A stretch of DNA of 64,000 nt, from assembly GCF_001557325.1 (NCBI RefSeq), contig NZ_LSJS01000292.1:1-64000 (forward strand), written 5' to 3'. The DNA comes from Erythrobacter donghaensis (GTDB taxonomy: Bacteria > Pseudomonadota > Alphaproteobacteria > Sphingomonadales > Sphingomonadaceae). This document shows, piece after piece, positions 53,775 through 61,936 of this stretch; within the stretch, counting starts at the first letter, position 1, and every line of letters starts with the position of its first letter. The notes under the pieces were generated by a model that saw only the letters and a program-made list of their open reading frames with translations, did not search any database and had not been told where the DNA came from. Made by a program: the position numbers and the translations under genes.

Positions 53775-55175
53775 ATGATCACCCGCACCCTGCTTGCCGC
53801 CCTGCTCCTCGCCTCCGCCGCCGCGACCCCGGTGCTAGCCAAGGAGCGCCGCGCCAAGCCGCCGGAGGAGCCGCGCGCGAAGAACGTCATCCTGTTCATC
53901 GGCGACGGCATGGGCATCTCCACCATCACCGCCGCGCGCATCTATGACGGGCAGAAGCGTGGGCAAACCGGCGAGGAGAACCAGCTCAGCTTCGAGAAAT
54001 TCCCGAACGTGGCGCTGGTCAAGACCTACAACACCAACGCGCAGGTGCCCGACAGCGCGGGGACGGCGACCGCGATGCATTCGGGGCTCAAGACCCGCAT
54101 CGGGGTGCTCGGGATCGGGCCCGCGGCGGAAAAGGGCGTGTGCCGCGATGCGCTCGCTCACCCGCTGCCCTTGCTGGGCGAGGAAGTGAAGCAGCGCGGG
54201 CTGGCGCTCGGGATCGTCACCACCACCCGCATCACCCACGCGACCCCGGCGAGCGTCTATGCCCGCTCGGCCGACCGCGACTGGGAGGCCGACACCAGCA
54301 TCCCGGCCGACCAGCAGGTCGGGTGCAAGGACATCGCGCTCCAGCTTGCCGAGGCGCAGTTCGATGTCGCGCTGGGCGGCGGAGCGCGCAGCTTCTACGG
54401 CAAGAGCGGCGGCGGGCGCAGGAGCGATCCGGGGGCCGATCTCCCCGCCGCATGGGCCGCGAAGAACGGCGGCGTGGTGGTGAAGGATGCAGCCGCCCTC
54501 GCCGCGGCCCCCGTCGGCAAGCCGGTGCTCGGGCTGTTCAACGCCGATCACATGACCTTCATGGCCGAGCGGAAGGCAGACTCGCCCGAGCCCACCCTCA
54601 CCGACATGACCGCCGCCGCCATCGCGCGGCTCAAGGCCGATCCCGACGGCTTCTACCTGATGGTCGAGGGCGGGCGGATCGACCATGCGCACCACGCCGG
54701 CAAGGCAGGCTTTGCGCTCGAGGAGGCGGTCGAGTTCGCCCGCGCGGTGCAGTGGGCGGTCGAGAACACCGATCCCGAAGAGACGCTGATCCTCGTCACC
54801 GCCGATCACAGCCACGTCTTCACCATCGCCGGCTATCCGCAGCGCGGGAACGACATCCTCGGGCTGGTGGTCGCGCCTCCGGGCCGCGGCGAGGATGGCG
54901 GCGACGGCAAGAGCCCGGTGCTGGCGGCGGACGGCAAGCCCTACACGACGCTCGGCTATGCCAACGGCCCCGGCGCAGTGAAGGGCGAGCGCCCGGTGCC
55001 CGAGACCGGCGTGGCCGCGACCCAGCAGGCGGTGGTGCCGACCGGCGCGGAGACCCACGCGGGCGAGGATGTCGCCCTGTTCGCCACCGGCCCGGGAGCA
55101 GAGCGTGCGCGCGGGGTGATCGAGCAGAACGTGATCTACAACATCATCCGCAAGGCGCTCGGCTGGGAGAAATAG
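53775..55175 (+). CDS. phoA: Alkaline phosphatase
   Basis: A 466-aa secreted alkaline phosphatase. Signal peptide MITRTLLAALLLASAAATPVLA; metal ligands in VILFIGDGMG, catalytic Ser in VPDSAGTATAM (about S94), EGGRIDHAHHAG and VTADHSHVF. Liberates phosphate from organic esters in the periplasm. A small dyad GAAAG-6 nt-CTTTC (53704-53719) lies upstream but does not look like a Pho box. A structured repeat follows the stop. Confidence 0.96.
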   Translation: MITRTLLAALLLASAAATPVLAKERRAKPPEEPRAKNVILFIGDGMGISTITAARIYDGQKRGQTGEENQLSFEKFPNVALVKTYNTNAQVPDSAGTATAMHSGLKTRIGVLGIGPAAEKGVCRDALAHPLPLLGEEVKQRGLALGIVTTTRITHATPASVYARSADRDWEADTSIPADQQVGCKDIALQLAEAQFDVALGGGARSFYGKSGGGRRSDPGADLPAAWAAKNGGVVVKDAAALAAAPVGKPVLGLFNADHMTFMAERKADSPEPTLTDMTAAAIARLKADPDGFYLMVEGGRIDHAHHAGKAGFALEEAVEFARAVQWAVENTDPEETLILVTADHSHVFTIAGYPQRGNDILGLVVAPPGRGEDGGDGKSPVLAADGKPYTTLGYANGPGAVKGERPVPETGVAATQQAVVPTGAETHAGEDVALFATGPGAERARGVIEQNVIYNIIRKALGWEK

Positions 55176-55210
55176 GGATAAGCGCGCAGGTCTGGCGTCT
55201 TGCGCTGCAA

Positions 55211-55304
55211 CGGCGGCGCAGCCGCCGCAAGGCCGAACGGCCGCCCGAGCTTATGCGAGGAAAGCCAAGCAGCGCGGACGCGCTGCGCCCGGCGTCTGAG
55301 GGCG
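55211..55304 (+). repeat. Structured dispersed repeat, copy B
   Basis: Hairpin 1 (CGGCGGC-GCA-GCCGCCG), CAAGGCCG, constant core GCCCGAGCTTATGCGAGG + AAAGCCAAG, hairpin 2 (CAGCGC-GGAC-GCGCTG), hairpin 3 (CGCCC...GGGCG). The same order, loops and core as copy A (42860-42965, opposite strand), but with arm bases replaced in a pairing-preserving way. It lies 35 nt downstream of phoA. Confidence 0.8.
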
Positions 55305-55328
55305 CAAACAAAAAACCCTCCAGACACC

Positions 55329-55364
55329 AAAAACCCCCGACCCGGGGGCGATGGGTCGGGGGTT
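55329..55364 (-). terminator. Rho-independent terminator on the minus strand
   Basis: Stem AACCCCCGACCC / GGGTCGGGGGTT with a 9-nt loop; on the minus strand it is followed by TTTTT. A second T-rich stretch (TTTTTTG) follows about 15 nt later. It would end lolA or the candidate RNA upstream. Confidence 0.75.
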
Positions 55365-55450
55365 CCATGGAGCGTTCGTCACGCTTGTGCAAGACAGGCC
55401 CATTTGAAGGGTGGGCAACAGGGGGGAAACCTCCCTTCGGCCCGCCTTGT
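55329..55450 (-). ncRNA. Candidate small RNA or structured lolA 3' end
   Basis: Upstream of the terminator the minus-strand sequence folds into a stem pairing AAGG.GGGC with GCCC..CCTT, an inner stem GGGAGG/CCCCCC (one mismatch) and a short hairpin GCGT-GACGA-ACGC. A weak -10-like TAATCA precedes it. Whether it is made on its own or processed from lolA mRNA is unknown. Confidence 0.35.
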
Positions 55451-55538
55451 TGAGAATGATTAACCGGTTCTGCCTTTCACTGACATGAACGCGGCAAGTT
55501 TTCTGTCGCTTTCATACAACCGTTCGTCGGACGCCCGT

Positions 55539-56210
55539 TCAGCCGGGGCGACGAGCCGTGCGGCGCGGGTCCTTGAAGGTGAAGGTGCTGTCGGCCACCG
55601 CCACCCCGTAGCGCTGGTTCGACAGCTCCACCCGGGTGCGGTTGTTCTGCGCGTCGAGCGCCACCCAGTAGGCGAGCTGCAAGCCCCCGGGCGCGGCGGC
55701 ATTCTTCACGAAAATCAGCGTGATCATCCCGAATTCGGGCTTCTTGGGATCGCGCACCTGGACGCTGATCACGTCCTTGCTCGAGGTCGGCATCAGCTTG
55801 CCGAAGCGCTTCACGTCCTTGTCCGGATCGAACAGCGCGCCCAGCGGCGAGTTGCCGATCGGCCAGCGTTCGACCTGCGCGACCTCGTAGTCGATCACAT
55901 AGAGCGACTTGCCGTTGGAGATGACGAGGAAATCGGCGTTCTTGCCGTAGTCGAAGCGGATCTTGCCCGGGCGCTTCAGGGTCATCACCCCGCGCAGGCT
56001 CTGCCCGTTGCGGTCGGTCTGGACGAAATCGGCCTTCATGGTCGAGATCGACCGCAAGGCGGTGACCACGCGGTCGAGATCGGTGGTCGCAGCCTGCGCG
56101 GCGGCGGGGGTGGCCAGCGGGGCGGTGTCGCCCGGGGCCAAACCGAGGCCTAGCGCTCCGGCCGAAAGGCCGAGCGCCGCGACGCGAAGTTTTGTCGAAA
56201 CTGTTTTCAT
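55539..56210 (-). CDS. lolA: Outer-membrane lipoprotein carrier protein LolA
   Basis: A 223-aa periplasmic chaperone for lipoproteins. Signal peptide with long Ala-rich tail (residues 1-45); the beta-sheet core has ADFVQTDRNGQSLRG (conserved phenylalanine/arginine region), LKRPGKIRFDY, and VELSNQRYGVAVADSTFTF. Start ATG 56210 rather than the upstream 56321, which would add basic non-signal residues. It fits LolA-family proteins with divergent N-termini. Confidence 0.88.
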   Translation of the reverse strand: MKTVSTKLRVAALGLSAGALGLGLAPGDTAPLATPAAAQAATTDLDRVVTALRSISTMKADFVQTDRNGQSLRGVMTLKRPGKIRFDYGKNADFLVISNGKSLYVIDYEVAQVERWPIGNSPLGALFDPDKDVKRFGKLMPTSSKDVISVQVRDPKKPEFGMITLIFVKNAAAPGGLQLAYWVALDAQNNRTRVELSNQRYGVAVADSTFTFKDPRRTARRPG

Positions 56211-56289
56211 GCCGCTGCGCCTAGGTCGCAAGGCTTGAACTGTCGATGAATTACCGCACTCATGCCCGAGGGTCGGCGCGGCAGGAGCC

Positions 56290-56457
56290 TTACTTGATCT
56301 TGGCTTCCTTGAATTCGACATGCTTGCGCGCGACCGGGTCGTACTTGCGGAAGCTCATCTTCTCGGTGATGTTGCGCGGGTTCTTCTTGGTCACGTAGAA
56401 GAAGCCGGTGCCCTCGCTCGAGACGAGGCGGATCTTGACGGTGGTGGGCTTCGCCAT
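56290..56457 (-). CDS. rpmG: 50S ribosomal protein L33
   Basis: A 55-aa L33: [20 protein letters not shown] then [20 protein letters not shown], ending in KEAKIK. No zinc cysteines, so the C-minus (zinc-independent) form. ATG 56457. Upstream lies a hairpin with a T-rich tail (terminator for arfB), so rpmG has its own promoter. Confidence 0.98.
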   Translation of the reverse strand: MAKPTTVKIRLVSSEGTGFFYVTKKNPRNITEKMSFRKYDPVARKHVEFKEAKIK

Positions 56458-56504
56458 GGCGGGTTCCTGTCAACTGGGTCGGCCCGGCGAGTGCTGTCCG
56501 CAGG

Positions 56505-56563
56505 GCTAAAAAGCAAATAGCGGCGCGCCCGGAAGGCCCGGCACACCGCCACACGGGCGCGCC
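56505..56563 (-). terminator. Candidate terminator after arfB
   Basis: A 10-bp perfect stem, GGCGCGCCCG (56522-56531) with CGGGCGCGCC (56554-56563), is followed on the minus strand by TATTTGCTTTTT. The long (22-nt) loop lowers confidence. Confidence 0.45.
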
Positions 56564-56596
56564 CTTCGCCGATTCACGGACAAAAGTCAATAAGGC

Positions 56597-57019
56597 TCAC
56601 CAGTCCGAAGCACGGGGCTTGCCGCGATTGGCCTTCACCGCGCCGCGCACCTTCTTGACCTTGAGGCGCTCGGTCTTGCCCACGCGGTTGACTCGGGTCT
56701 TGGCGCGCCGCTTGGGCTCGACCAGCGCCGCCTCGAGCAGCGCGGCGAGCTTGATGCGCGCGTCCTGCCGGTTGGCGTCCTGCGTGCGGTGGGCCTTGGA
56801 GGTGACGATGAGGTCGCCGTTGCCGGCGAGCTTCGCGCCCGCGAGCTTGCGCAGCCGCGCGAACACCGACGGCGATAGACGCAGCGCGTAGATGTTCACC
56901 CGCAGCTCGACTTCGGTCGCGACCTTGTTGGCGTTCTGCCCGCCGGGGCCCGAGCCTGCGAGAAAGCTCTCGCTGGCGAGCCTTATCGCCCGCGCGGAGA
57001 GAGGCTCTTCGTCATCCAT
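56597..57019 (-). CDS. arfB: Alternative ribosome-rescue factor ArfB
   Basis: A 140-aa peptide-chain-release homologue. GGQ motif in GSGPGGQNANK (about residues 24-34) and a basic C-terminal tail (KKVRGAVKANRGKPRASDW) that enters the mRNA channel. It releases peptides from stalled ribosomes lacking a stop codon. Start ATG 57019, overlapping the pseudouridine synthase stop by 8 nt. An upstream 57154 start would add a non-homologous segment. Confidence 0.93.
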   Translation of the reverse strand: MDDEEPLSARAIRLASESFLAGSGPGGQNANKVATEVELRVNIYALRLSPSVFARLRKLAGAKLAGNGDLIVTSKAHRTQDANRQDARIKLAALLEAALVEPKRRAKTRVNRVGKTERLKVKKVRGAVKANRGKPRASDW

Positions 57020-57671
57020 CCTTCGCCCCGAGTGCGAGGAAATCCGCAGGCAGCGGCGCACGCGCCGCGATCGGCGTCTTGCCGGGCCGCTCCACCGTGA
57101 GGCTCTCGGCGTGGAGCATGGTGCGCTTGGCCGCGCCCGCGTTCCCCGCGCCATAGACCGGATCGCCCAGCAGCGGCGCGCCGAGGCCCTTCAGGGCATG
57201 CACCCTGAGCTGGTGGGTTCGCCCGGTCTCGGGCCGGAAGCGGATCAGGCTGTGGGGGCCCAGCTCCTCGACCAGCTCCCAGTGCGAGACAGCGGGCTTG
57301 CCCTTCTTCGCCGCGATCATCCGCCAGCCCTTCTCGGCCGAGCTGATCTTGGCGAGGGCGAGTTCGATGGTGCCGCTAGTGCCCGTCGGATGGCCCGCGA
57401 GGATCGCGAGGTAAGTCTTGCCCACCAGCCGCTCCTCGAAGGCGCGGTTGAAACGGGCGAGCGCCTTGGGGTTCCTCGCCAGAAGCAGGCAGCCGCTGGT
57501 ATCCGTGTCCAGCCGGTGCACCGCCACCGGCGCGCGCTGGAAGCCGAGCTTCAGCCGCTCGAGGTGGTCCTCGAGGCAGATCCCACCCTTCCTCGGCCGG
57601 TCGACCGCCATGCCCGAAGGCTTGTCGATCACCAGCGCCTCGCCGTCTTCGTAGAGGATCGGGAGGCTCAC
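57012..57671 (-). CDS. RluA-family pseudouridine synthase
   Basis: A 219-aa catalytic-domain-only pseudouridine synthase. Catalytic Asp in AVHRLDTDTSGCLLLAR (about D56) and PETGRTHQLRVHALKGLGAPLLGD. No S4 domain. The rRNA or tRNA target cannot be predicted. It overlaps arfB and its start overlaps the pabB stop by 4 nt, so the three genes form an operon. Confidence 0.93.
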   Translation of the reverse strand: MSLPILYEDGEALVIDKPSGMAVDRPRKGGICLEDHLERLKLGFQRAPVAVHRLDTDTSGCLLLARNPKALARFNRAFEERLVGKTYLAILAGHPTGTSGTIELALAKISSAEKGWRMIAAKKGKPAVSHWELVEELGPHSLIRFRPETGRTHQLRVHALKGLGAPLLGDPVYGAGNAGAAKRTMLHAESLTVERPGKTPIAARAPLPADFLALGAKDG

Positions 57672-59488
57672 GCGAGCACCGCTTTCATCAGGCCGCGCAG
57701 GGCGTTGCCGATCCGGAAGCCGCCGGCGAGATCGTCAAGCGTCACCTCGCCCTCGCGCGCGCGGCCCTCGGCAATCAGGCTTCCCCGCAGCACCCCGGGC
57801 AGCAGGCCGAGCGCGAGCGGCGGAGTGATAAGCACGCCGTCCGGCCCGTCGACGAAGACGCTGGTCCAGCTGCCCTCGGTGACGAGGCCGTCGCCGCGCA
57901 CCAGCAGCGCTTCCTCCGCGCCGAGGCTGCGCGCGGCGGCCAGCGCGTCCTCGTAGAACCCGCGGTCCGAGGTCTTGTGTGCGAGCCGCCAGTCGGTGGG
58001 ATCGAGCGGGTGCGGGAAAGCGGCGACCTTGACCGGCCCCGCCAGCGGCGCGGGCAAGGGCGCGGTCTCGAGCGCGCTCGCGCCGGAGCGGCTGACCAGC
58101 AGCCGTACCCTTGCGGGCGCGTCGAGCTCGAAACACAGCGCCTGGATCTGGTTGCGCAAGGCATGGCGATCGAAGGCAAAGCCCAGCGCCGCCGCGCTCG
58201 CCTTCATTCGGGCGAGGTGATCTTCGAGCAGCATGATGCCGCTTTCGGGCTCGAAACGCATCGTCTCGATCAGGTCGCATTGCGCCGCGCCAAGACCCGG
58301 TGCCGCGCGGCGCAGGAAACCGGCCTTGATCTCGCATTCGCGCCGTTCGGCCATCGGATCGCTGTCCGCGACCACGGCCGAGCCGATGCCGAGCACCGCG
58401 CTGCCCTGCCCGTTCTCTACGGGCGTGAGCCGCAAGGTGCGGATCGCGACGTTGAAGGCGGCATTCCCATCCGCATCGATCCGGCCGATCGCCCCGCAAT
58501 AGGCCCCGCGGGCATCGCGCTCGACCTCGGCCAGCAGCTCTATCGCCCGGATCTTGGGCGCGCCGGTGATCGAGCCGCAGGGGAACAGCGCGCGCACCAG
58601 CTCCATCGCGCCCTTGCCCGGGCTGAGCCGCGCGCGCACGGTCGAGACCATCTGGTGCACGGTCGGGTAGCTCTCGACTGCGAAAGGCGCATCGACCCGG
58701 ACGCTCCCCGCCTCGGCCACGCGCGACAGGTCGTTGCGCATCAGGTCGACGATCATCAGGTTCTCGGCGCGGTCCTTGACCGAGGTGGCGAGGTCTTCCA
58801 CCGCCGCGCGGTCGGCCGCCGGATCGGCGGAGCGCGGGCGCGTGCCCTTCATCGGCTTGACCTTGGCCTCGCTGCCGCTCAGCGCCACGAACAGCTCGGG
58901 CGAGAAGCTCAGCAGCCAGTGCGACCCGTCGAAGATCAGCCCGCCATAACCCGCCGCCGCCGCGCCGCGAAGGGCCGCGTAGAGCCCCACCGGATCGCCG
59001 CGGAAGCTGCCCGCGAGCGGGTAGGTGAGGTTCGCCTGGTAGATGTCGCCAGCGCGGATCGCCTGGGAGAGCTGCGCGAAGGCTGCGCCATAGCCGCCGG
59101 GCGAGAGCTGCGGCTCCATCGGGCCGAGCGTGCCCGGCCCCTCGGCCCTGTCGGCAAGCCAGGCGGGCACATCGGCGGCGGCGATGCGGCGCGGGGCATC
59201 GAACAGCCCGAGCCACACCAGCGGGCCGTTCGCGCCGCTGCGCGCCGCAGCCGACGCGGCAAGACGCGGCTCCAGCGCCAGTCCGGCCTCGTAGGCGACA
59301 TAGCCTGCCACGGGGCCGCCGTCCGCCACCCGCGCCGCCTCGGCCGCGGCGAACACCGCTTCGACCTCGTCCGCCCGGTTGGCCACGAACAGCGCGCGCG
59401 GCCCCTCGTAGAGCAGCGCGTCGGCGGCGCCTTCGCCGGCGCGGGCATCATCGAGCAGGACGAACGGAGCAGGCGAGCCAATAGCCAT
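57668..59488 (-). CDS. pabB: Fused aminodeoxychorismate synthase component I / lyase (PabBC)
   Basis: A 606-aa fusion in p-aminobenzoate synthesis. N-terminal chorismate-binding domain (residues about 1-390): AGDIYQANLTYPL, MKGTRPRS, LMIVDLMRNDLSRV, FPCGSITGAPKIRA. C-terminal PabC-like aminotransferase-class-IV lyase (about 405-606): LLEDHLARMK, PLP Lys in LAHKTSDRGFY and VTEGSWTSVFV. ATG 59488 begins MAIGSPAPFVLLDD; the frame extends upstream without conserved residues. Confidence 0.95.
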   Translation of the reverse strand: MAIGSPAPFVLLDDARAGEGAADALLYEGPRALFVANRADEVEAVFAAAEAARVADGGPVAGYVAYEAGLALEPRLAASAAARSGANGPLVWLGLFDAPRRIAAADVPAWLADRAEGPGTLGPMEPQLSPGGYGAAFAQLSQAIRAGDIYQANLTYPLAGSFRGDPVGLYAALRGAAAAGYGGLIFDGSHWLLSFSPELFVALSGSEAKVKPMKGTRPRSADPAADRAAVEDLATSVKDRAENLMIVDLMRNDLSRVAEAGSVRVDAPFAVESYPTVHQMVSTVRARLSPGKGAMELVRALFPCGSITGAPKIRAIELLAEVERDARGAYCGAIGRIDADGNAAFNVAIRTLRLTPVENGQGSAVLGIGSAVVADSDPMAERRECEIKAGFLRRAAPGLGAAQCDLIETMRFEPESGIMLLEDHLARMKASAAALGFAFDRHALRNQIQALCFELDAPARVRLLVSRSGASALETAPLPAPLAGPVKVAAFPHPLDPTDWRLAHKTSDRGFYEDALAAARSLGAEEALLVRGDGLVTEGSWTSVFVDGPDGVLITPPLALGLLPGVLRGSLIAEGRAREGEVTLDDLAGGFRIGNALRGLMKAVLA

Positions 59489-59604
59489 AGCCTGCGAAGC
59501 CTTGGCCCAATCGCGCGCGGAAGTCGAGAACTTGACCGCCGCGCCGCGCCCTTGCACACCTCCGCGCGACTTTTCGCCGACACATCGCAGACTTGGGGGC
59601 AGGC

Positions 59605-61143
59605 ATGACAGAGAGCGCATCCGACATCTATCTCGGCCTCGGCGCGGAGGGATCGCGCCAGACGTTGCTGCTCGGCCGCTCGAACCGCCACGGGCTGATC
59701 GCGGGCGCGACCGGGACCGGCAAGACCGTGACCCTGCAGGGCATCGCCGAGAGCTTCTCGGCCGCCGGTGTTCCGGTGTTCCTCGCCGACGTGAAGGGCG
59801 ATCTGTCGGGGATCGCCATGCCCGGATCGCCCACCTTCAAGCATGCCGACAAGCTCGAGGCGCGCGCCAGGGAGCTCGGCATCACCGATTACAGCTATGC
59901 CGACAATCCGGTGATCTTCTGGGATCTTTATGGCGAACAGGGCCACCCGATCCGCACCACGGTGTCAGAGATGGGCCCGTTGCTGCTGTCCCGCCTGCTC
60001 GACCTCAACGAGACGCAGGAAGGCGTGCTCCAGATCATCTTCCGCTATGCCGACGAGAACGGCCTGCTGCTGCTTGATTTCGAGGACCTGTCGGCGCTGC
60101 TCACCTGGGCGAACGAGAATGCCGCCGCGCTTTCAGGCAAATACGGCAACGTCACCAAGCCCTCGGTCGGCTCGATCCAGCGGCAATTGCTGAGCTTCGA
60201 GGCGCAGGGCGCGAACCACTTCTTCGGCGAGCCGGCGCTGGAGATTGGCGACTTCCTCAAGGTCGATGATCAGGGGCGCGGCTATGTCAACGTGCTCGCC
60301 GCCGACAAGCTGATGCGCAGCCCCAAGCTCTATGCCACCTTCCTCCTGTGGCTGCTGGCCGAGCTGTTCGAATCGCTCCCCGAAGTGGGCGATCCCGAAA
60401 AGCCCAGGCTGGTGTTCTTCTTCGACGAGGCGCACCTGCTGTTCGACGACGCGCCCAAGGCGCTGCAGGACACGATCGAGCAGGTGGTGCGGCTGATCAG
60501 ATCGAAGGGCGTGGGGGTGTTCTTCGTCACCCAGAACCCGATCGACATTCCCGAGGAGGTCGCCGGGCAACTCGGCAACCGCGTCCAGCATGCGCTGCGC
60601 GCCTTCACCCCGCGCGATCAGCGCGCGATCAAGGCGGCGGCGGAGACCTTCCGGGTGAACCCGAAGCTCGATGTCGAGGCGGTGATCACCGAACTGAAGG
60701 TCGGCGAGGCGCTGGTCTCGACGCTAGACGATGACGGCGCGCCGACGGTGGTCGAGCGCACGCTGATCAAGCCCCCGCGCTCGCGGCTGGGGCCGGTGAG
60801 CGAGAAGGAGCGCGCGATCATCCAGTCGGTGAGCCCGGTGGAGGGCAAGTACGACACCCCCGTGGACCGCGAGAGCGCCGCCGAAGTGCTCGCCGCCAAG
60901 GCGGCCGACGCTGAAGCGACCGCGCAGGAAGTGGCGGAGAAGGGCAAGGAGGAAGTCGCCAAGCGCGAACGCAGGACGCCCTCGGTGTGGGAGAAGGCGG
61001 GCAAGAACGCGATGACTGCCGCCAGCGGTTCACTCGCCTCGATGGCGGTGGCGATGGTTCTCGGCAAGAAGTCGGGTGCCGACCCGCTGCGCACCGGAGC
61101 GACGGCCTTCGTGCGCAATCTGCTGGGCGGGCTGATGCGCTAG
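59605..61143 (+). CDS. HerA-like helicase, DUF853 family ATPase
   Basis: A 512-aa FtsK/HerA-fold ATPase. Walker [14 protein letters not shown] (about residues 33-42), Walker [12 protein letters not shown] (about 270-280), sensor-like FFVTQNP and an Arg-rich loop. A C-terminal Lys/Glu linker and a hydrophobic end ([13 protein letters not shown]). DUF853 proteins resemble HerA DNA translocases but their role is unclear. ATG 59605; divergent from pabB. The parS-like site follows 10 nt after the stop. Confidence 0.92.
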   Translation: MTESASDIYLGLGAEGSRQTLLLGRSNRHGLIAGATGTGKTVTLQGIAESFSAAGVPVFLADVKGDLSGIAMPGSPTFKHADKLEARARELGITDYSYADNPVIFWDLYGEQGHPIRTTVSEMGPLLLSRLLDLNETQEGVLQIIFRYADENGLLLLDFEDLSALLTWANENAAALSGKYGNVTKPSVGSIQRQLLSFEAQGANHFFGEPALEIGDFLKVDDQGRGYVNVLAADKLMRSPKLYATFLLWLLAELFESLPEVGDPEKPRLVFFFDEAHLLFDDAPKALQDTIEQVVRLIRSKGVGVFFVTQNPIDIPEEVAGQLGNRVQHALRAFTPRDQRAIKAAAETFRVNPKLDVEAVITELKVGEALVSTLDDDGAPTVVERTLIKPPRSRLGPVSEKERAIIQSVSPVEGKYDTPVDRESAAEVLAAKAADAEATAQEVAEKGKEEVAKRERRTPSVWEKAGKNAMTAASGSLASMAVAMVLGKKSGADPLRTGATAFVRNLLGGLMR

Positions 61144-61153
61144 CGCTGCCGAA

Positions 61154-61169
61154 TGTTTCACGTGGAACA
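61154..61169. other. parS-like centromere site
   Basis: TGTTTCACGTGGAACA, a match at 15 of 16 positions to the parS consensus TGTTTCACGTGAAACA. ParB binds such sites near the chromosomal origin. No second full site was seen in the window and no parAB genes are present. Confidence 0.8.
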
Positions 61170-61178
61170 GTCGATAAC

Positions 61179-61221
61179 CCGCCCATGACCCGCGCATAAC
61201 CGCGCCATTACCGCGCAATTA
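61179..61221. repeat. Four imperfect tandem units of CCGCGCAATTA type
   Basis: CCGCCCATGAC, CCGCGCATAA, CCGCGCCATTA and CCGCGCAATTA follow each other 10 bp after the parS-like site. The same 11-bp unit occurs three times at 18548-18580. Confidence 0.6.
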
Positions 61222-61426
61222 CATGGGTAACGCGCACCCCTTGGCGCGCGCCGTGCTGCGTGCCCTGACCCGCGGTGATGAAGATCGCGGTCGCGCCCTT
61301 CCGCCCCGTCCGCCGCGTGACGCTCGGCATGGCCCGCATACCACTCCATCCCGGCGAAGGGCGGCGCTGCCACCGCCCTTGCACCCTGTCCCAAGTGGAT
61401 GAAGCGCTCGCAGAGCCGGGGCGCGG

Positions 61427-61819
61427 TCATTCGCCGGTCTTTTCCGGCGCGATCATGCAGAAGGCGTTGAGCTTGTTGCCATCCGGATCGCGGAAATAGG
61501 CGGCGTAGAAGCCGTCATTGCCGCGCGGCCCCGGCGCGCCCTCGCAGGTGCCGCCATGCGCGAGCGCGGTTTCGTGGACGGCGTGGACCTGCTCCGGCGA
61601 TTTCACCTCGAGCGCGACCATCACCCCGTTGCCCACCGTGGCGGGCTGGCCATCGAACGGCAGCGTCGCCGCGATCCCCGGCGCGCCGCCCCATGCGCCC
61701 CAGGCGATGAAGCTCTCGAAATCCATCATCCGCCCCACCCCGAACTGCGCGGCGAGCGCGTCATAGAAAGTCGCGGCGCGCGGCAGATCGTTGGTGCCGA
61801 GGGTGACGTAGCCGATCAT
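61427..61819 (-). CDS. VOC/glyoxalase-fold protein
   Basis: A 130-aa vicinal-oxygen-chelate protein. The two beta-alpha-beta-beta-beta units are marked by IGYVTLGTNDLPRAATFYDA and FYAAYFRDPDGNKLNAF (typical C-terminal metal-ligand segment). Function unknown: lactoylglutathione lyase-like, dioxygenase-like or resistance protein. GGGAGG lies 8 nt upstream of ATG 61819. Confidence 0.88.
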   Translation of the reverse strand: MIGYVTLGTNDLPRAATFYDALAAQFGVGRMMDFESFIAWGAWGGAPGIAATLPFDGQPATVGNGVMVALEVKSPEQVHAVHETALAHGGTCEGAPGPRGNDGFYAAYFRDPDGNKLNAFCMIAPEKTGE

Positions 61820-61936
61820 TGATGTTCCTCCCATGATGCGAATCAATGACGGAACATTACAGGAACATTTGCAGGGCGACAAGCGGGCCTTCGAGTCCCT
61901 CACCATTGCTGCGCAACGGGGAGCGACTGGAGAGGG

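Larger units (their letters stand above)
55176..55538. other. 363-nt intergenic region between phoA and lolA
   Basis: No protein gene supported. It holds repeat copy B (55211-55304), a minus-strand intrinsic terminator (55329-55364) and a structured candidate RNA or lolA 3' untranslated region (55329-55450). Confidence 0.65.

Noticed and set aside
61158-61430. 90-codon minus-strand frame covering the parS-like site
   Set aside because: The frame contains the parS site and tandem repeats, His/Arg/Ala-rich, without family features.
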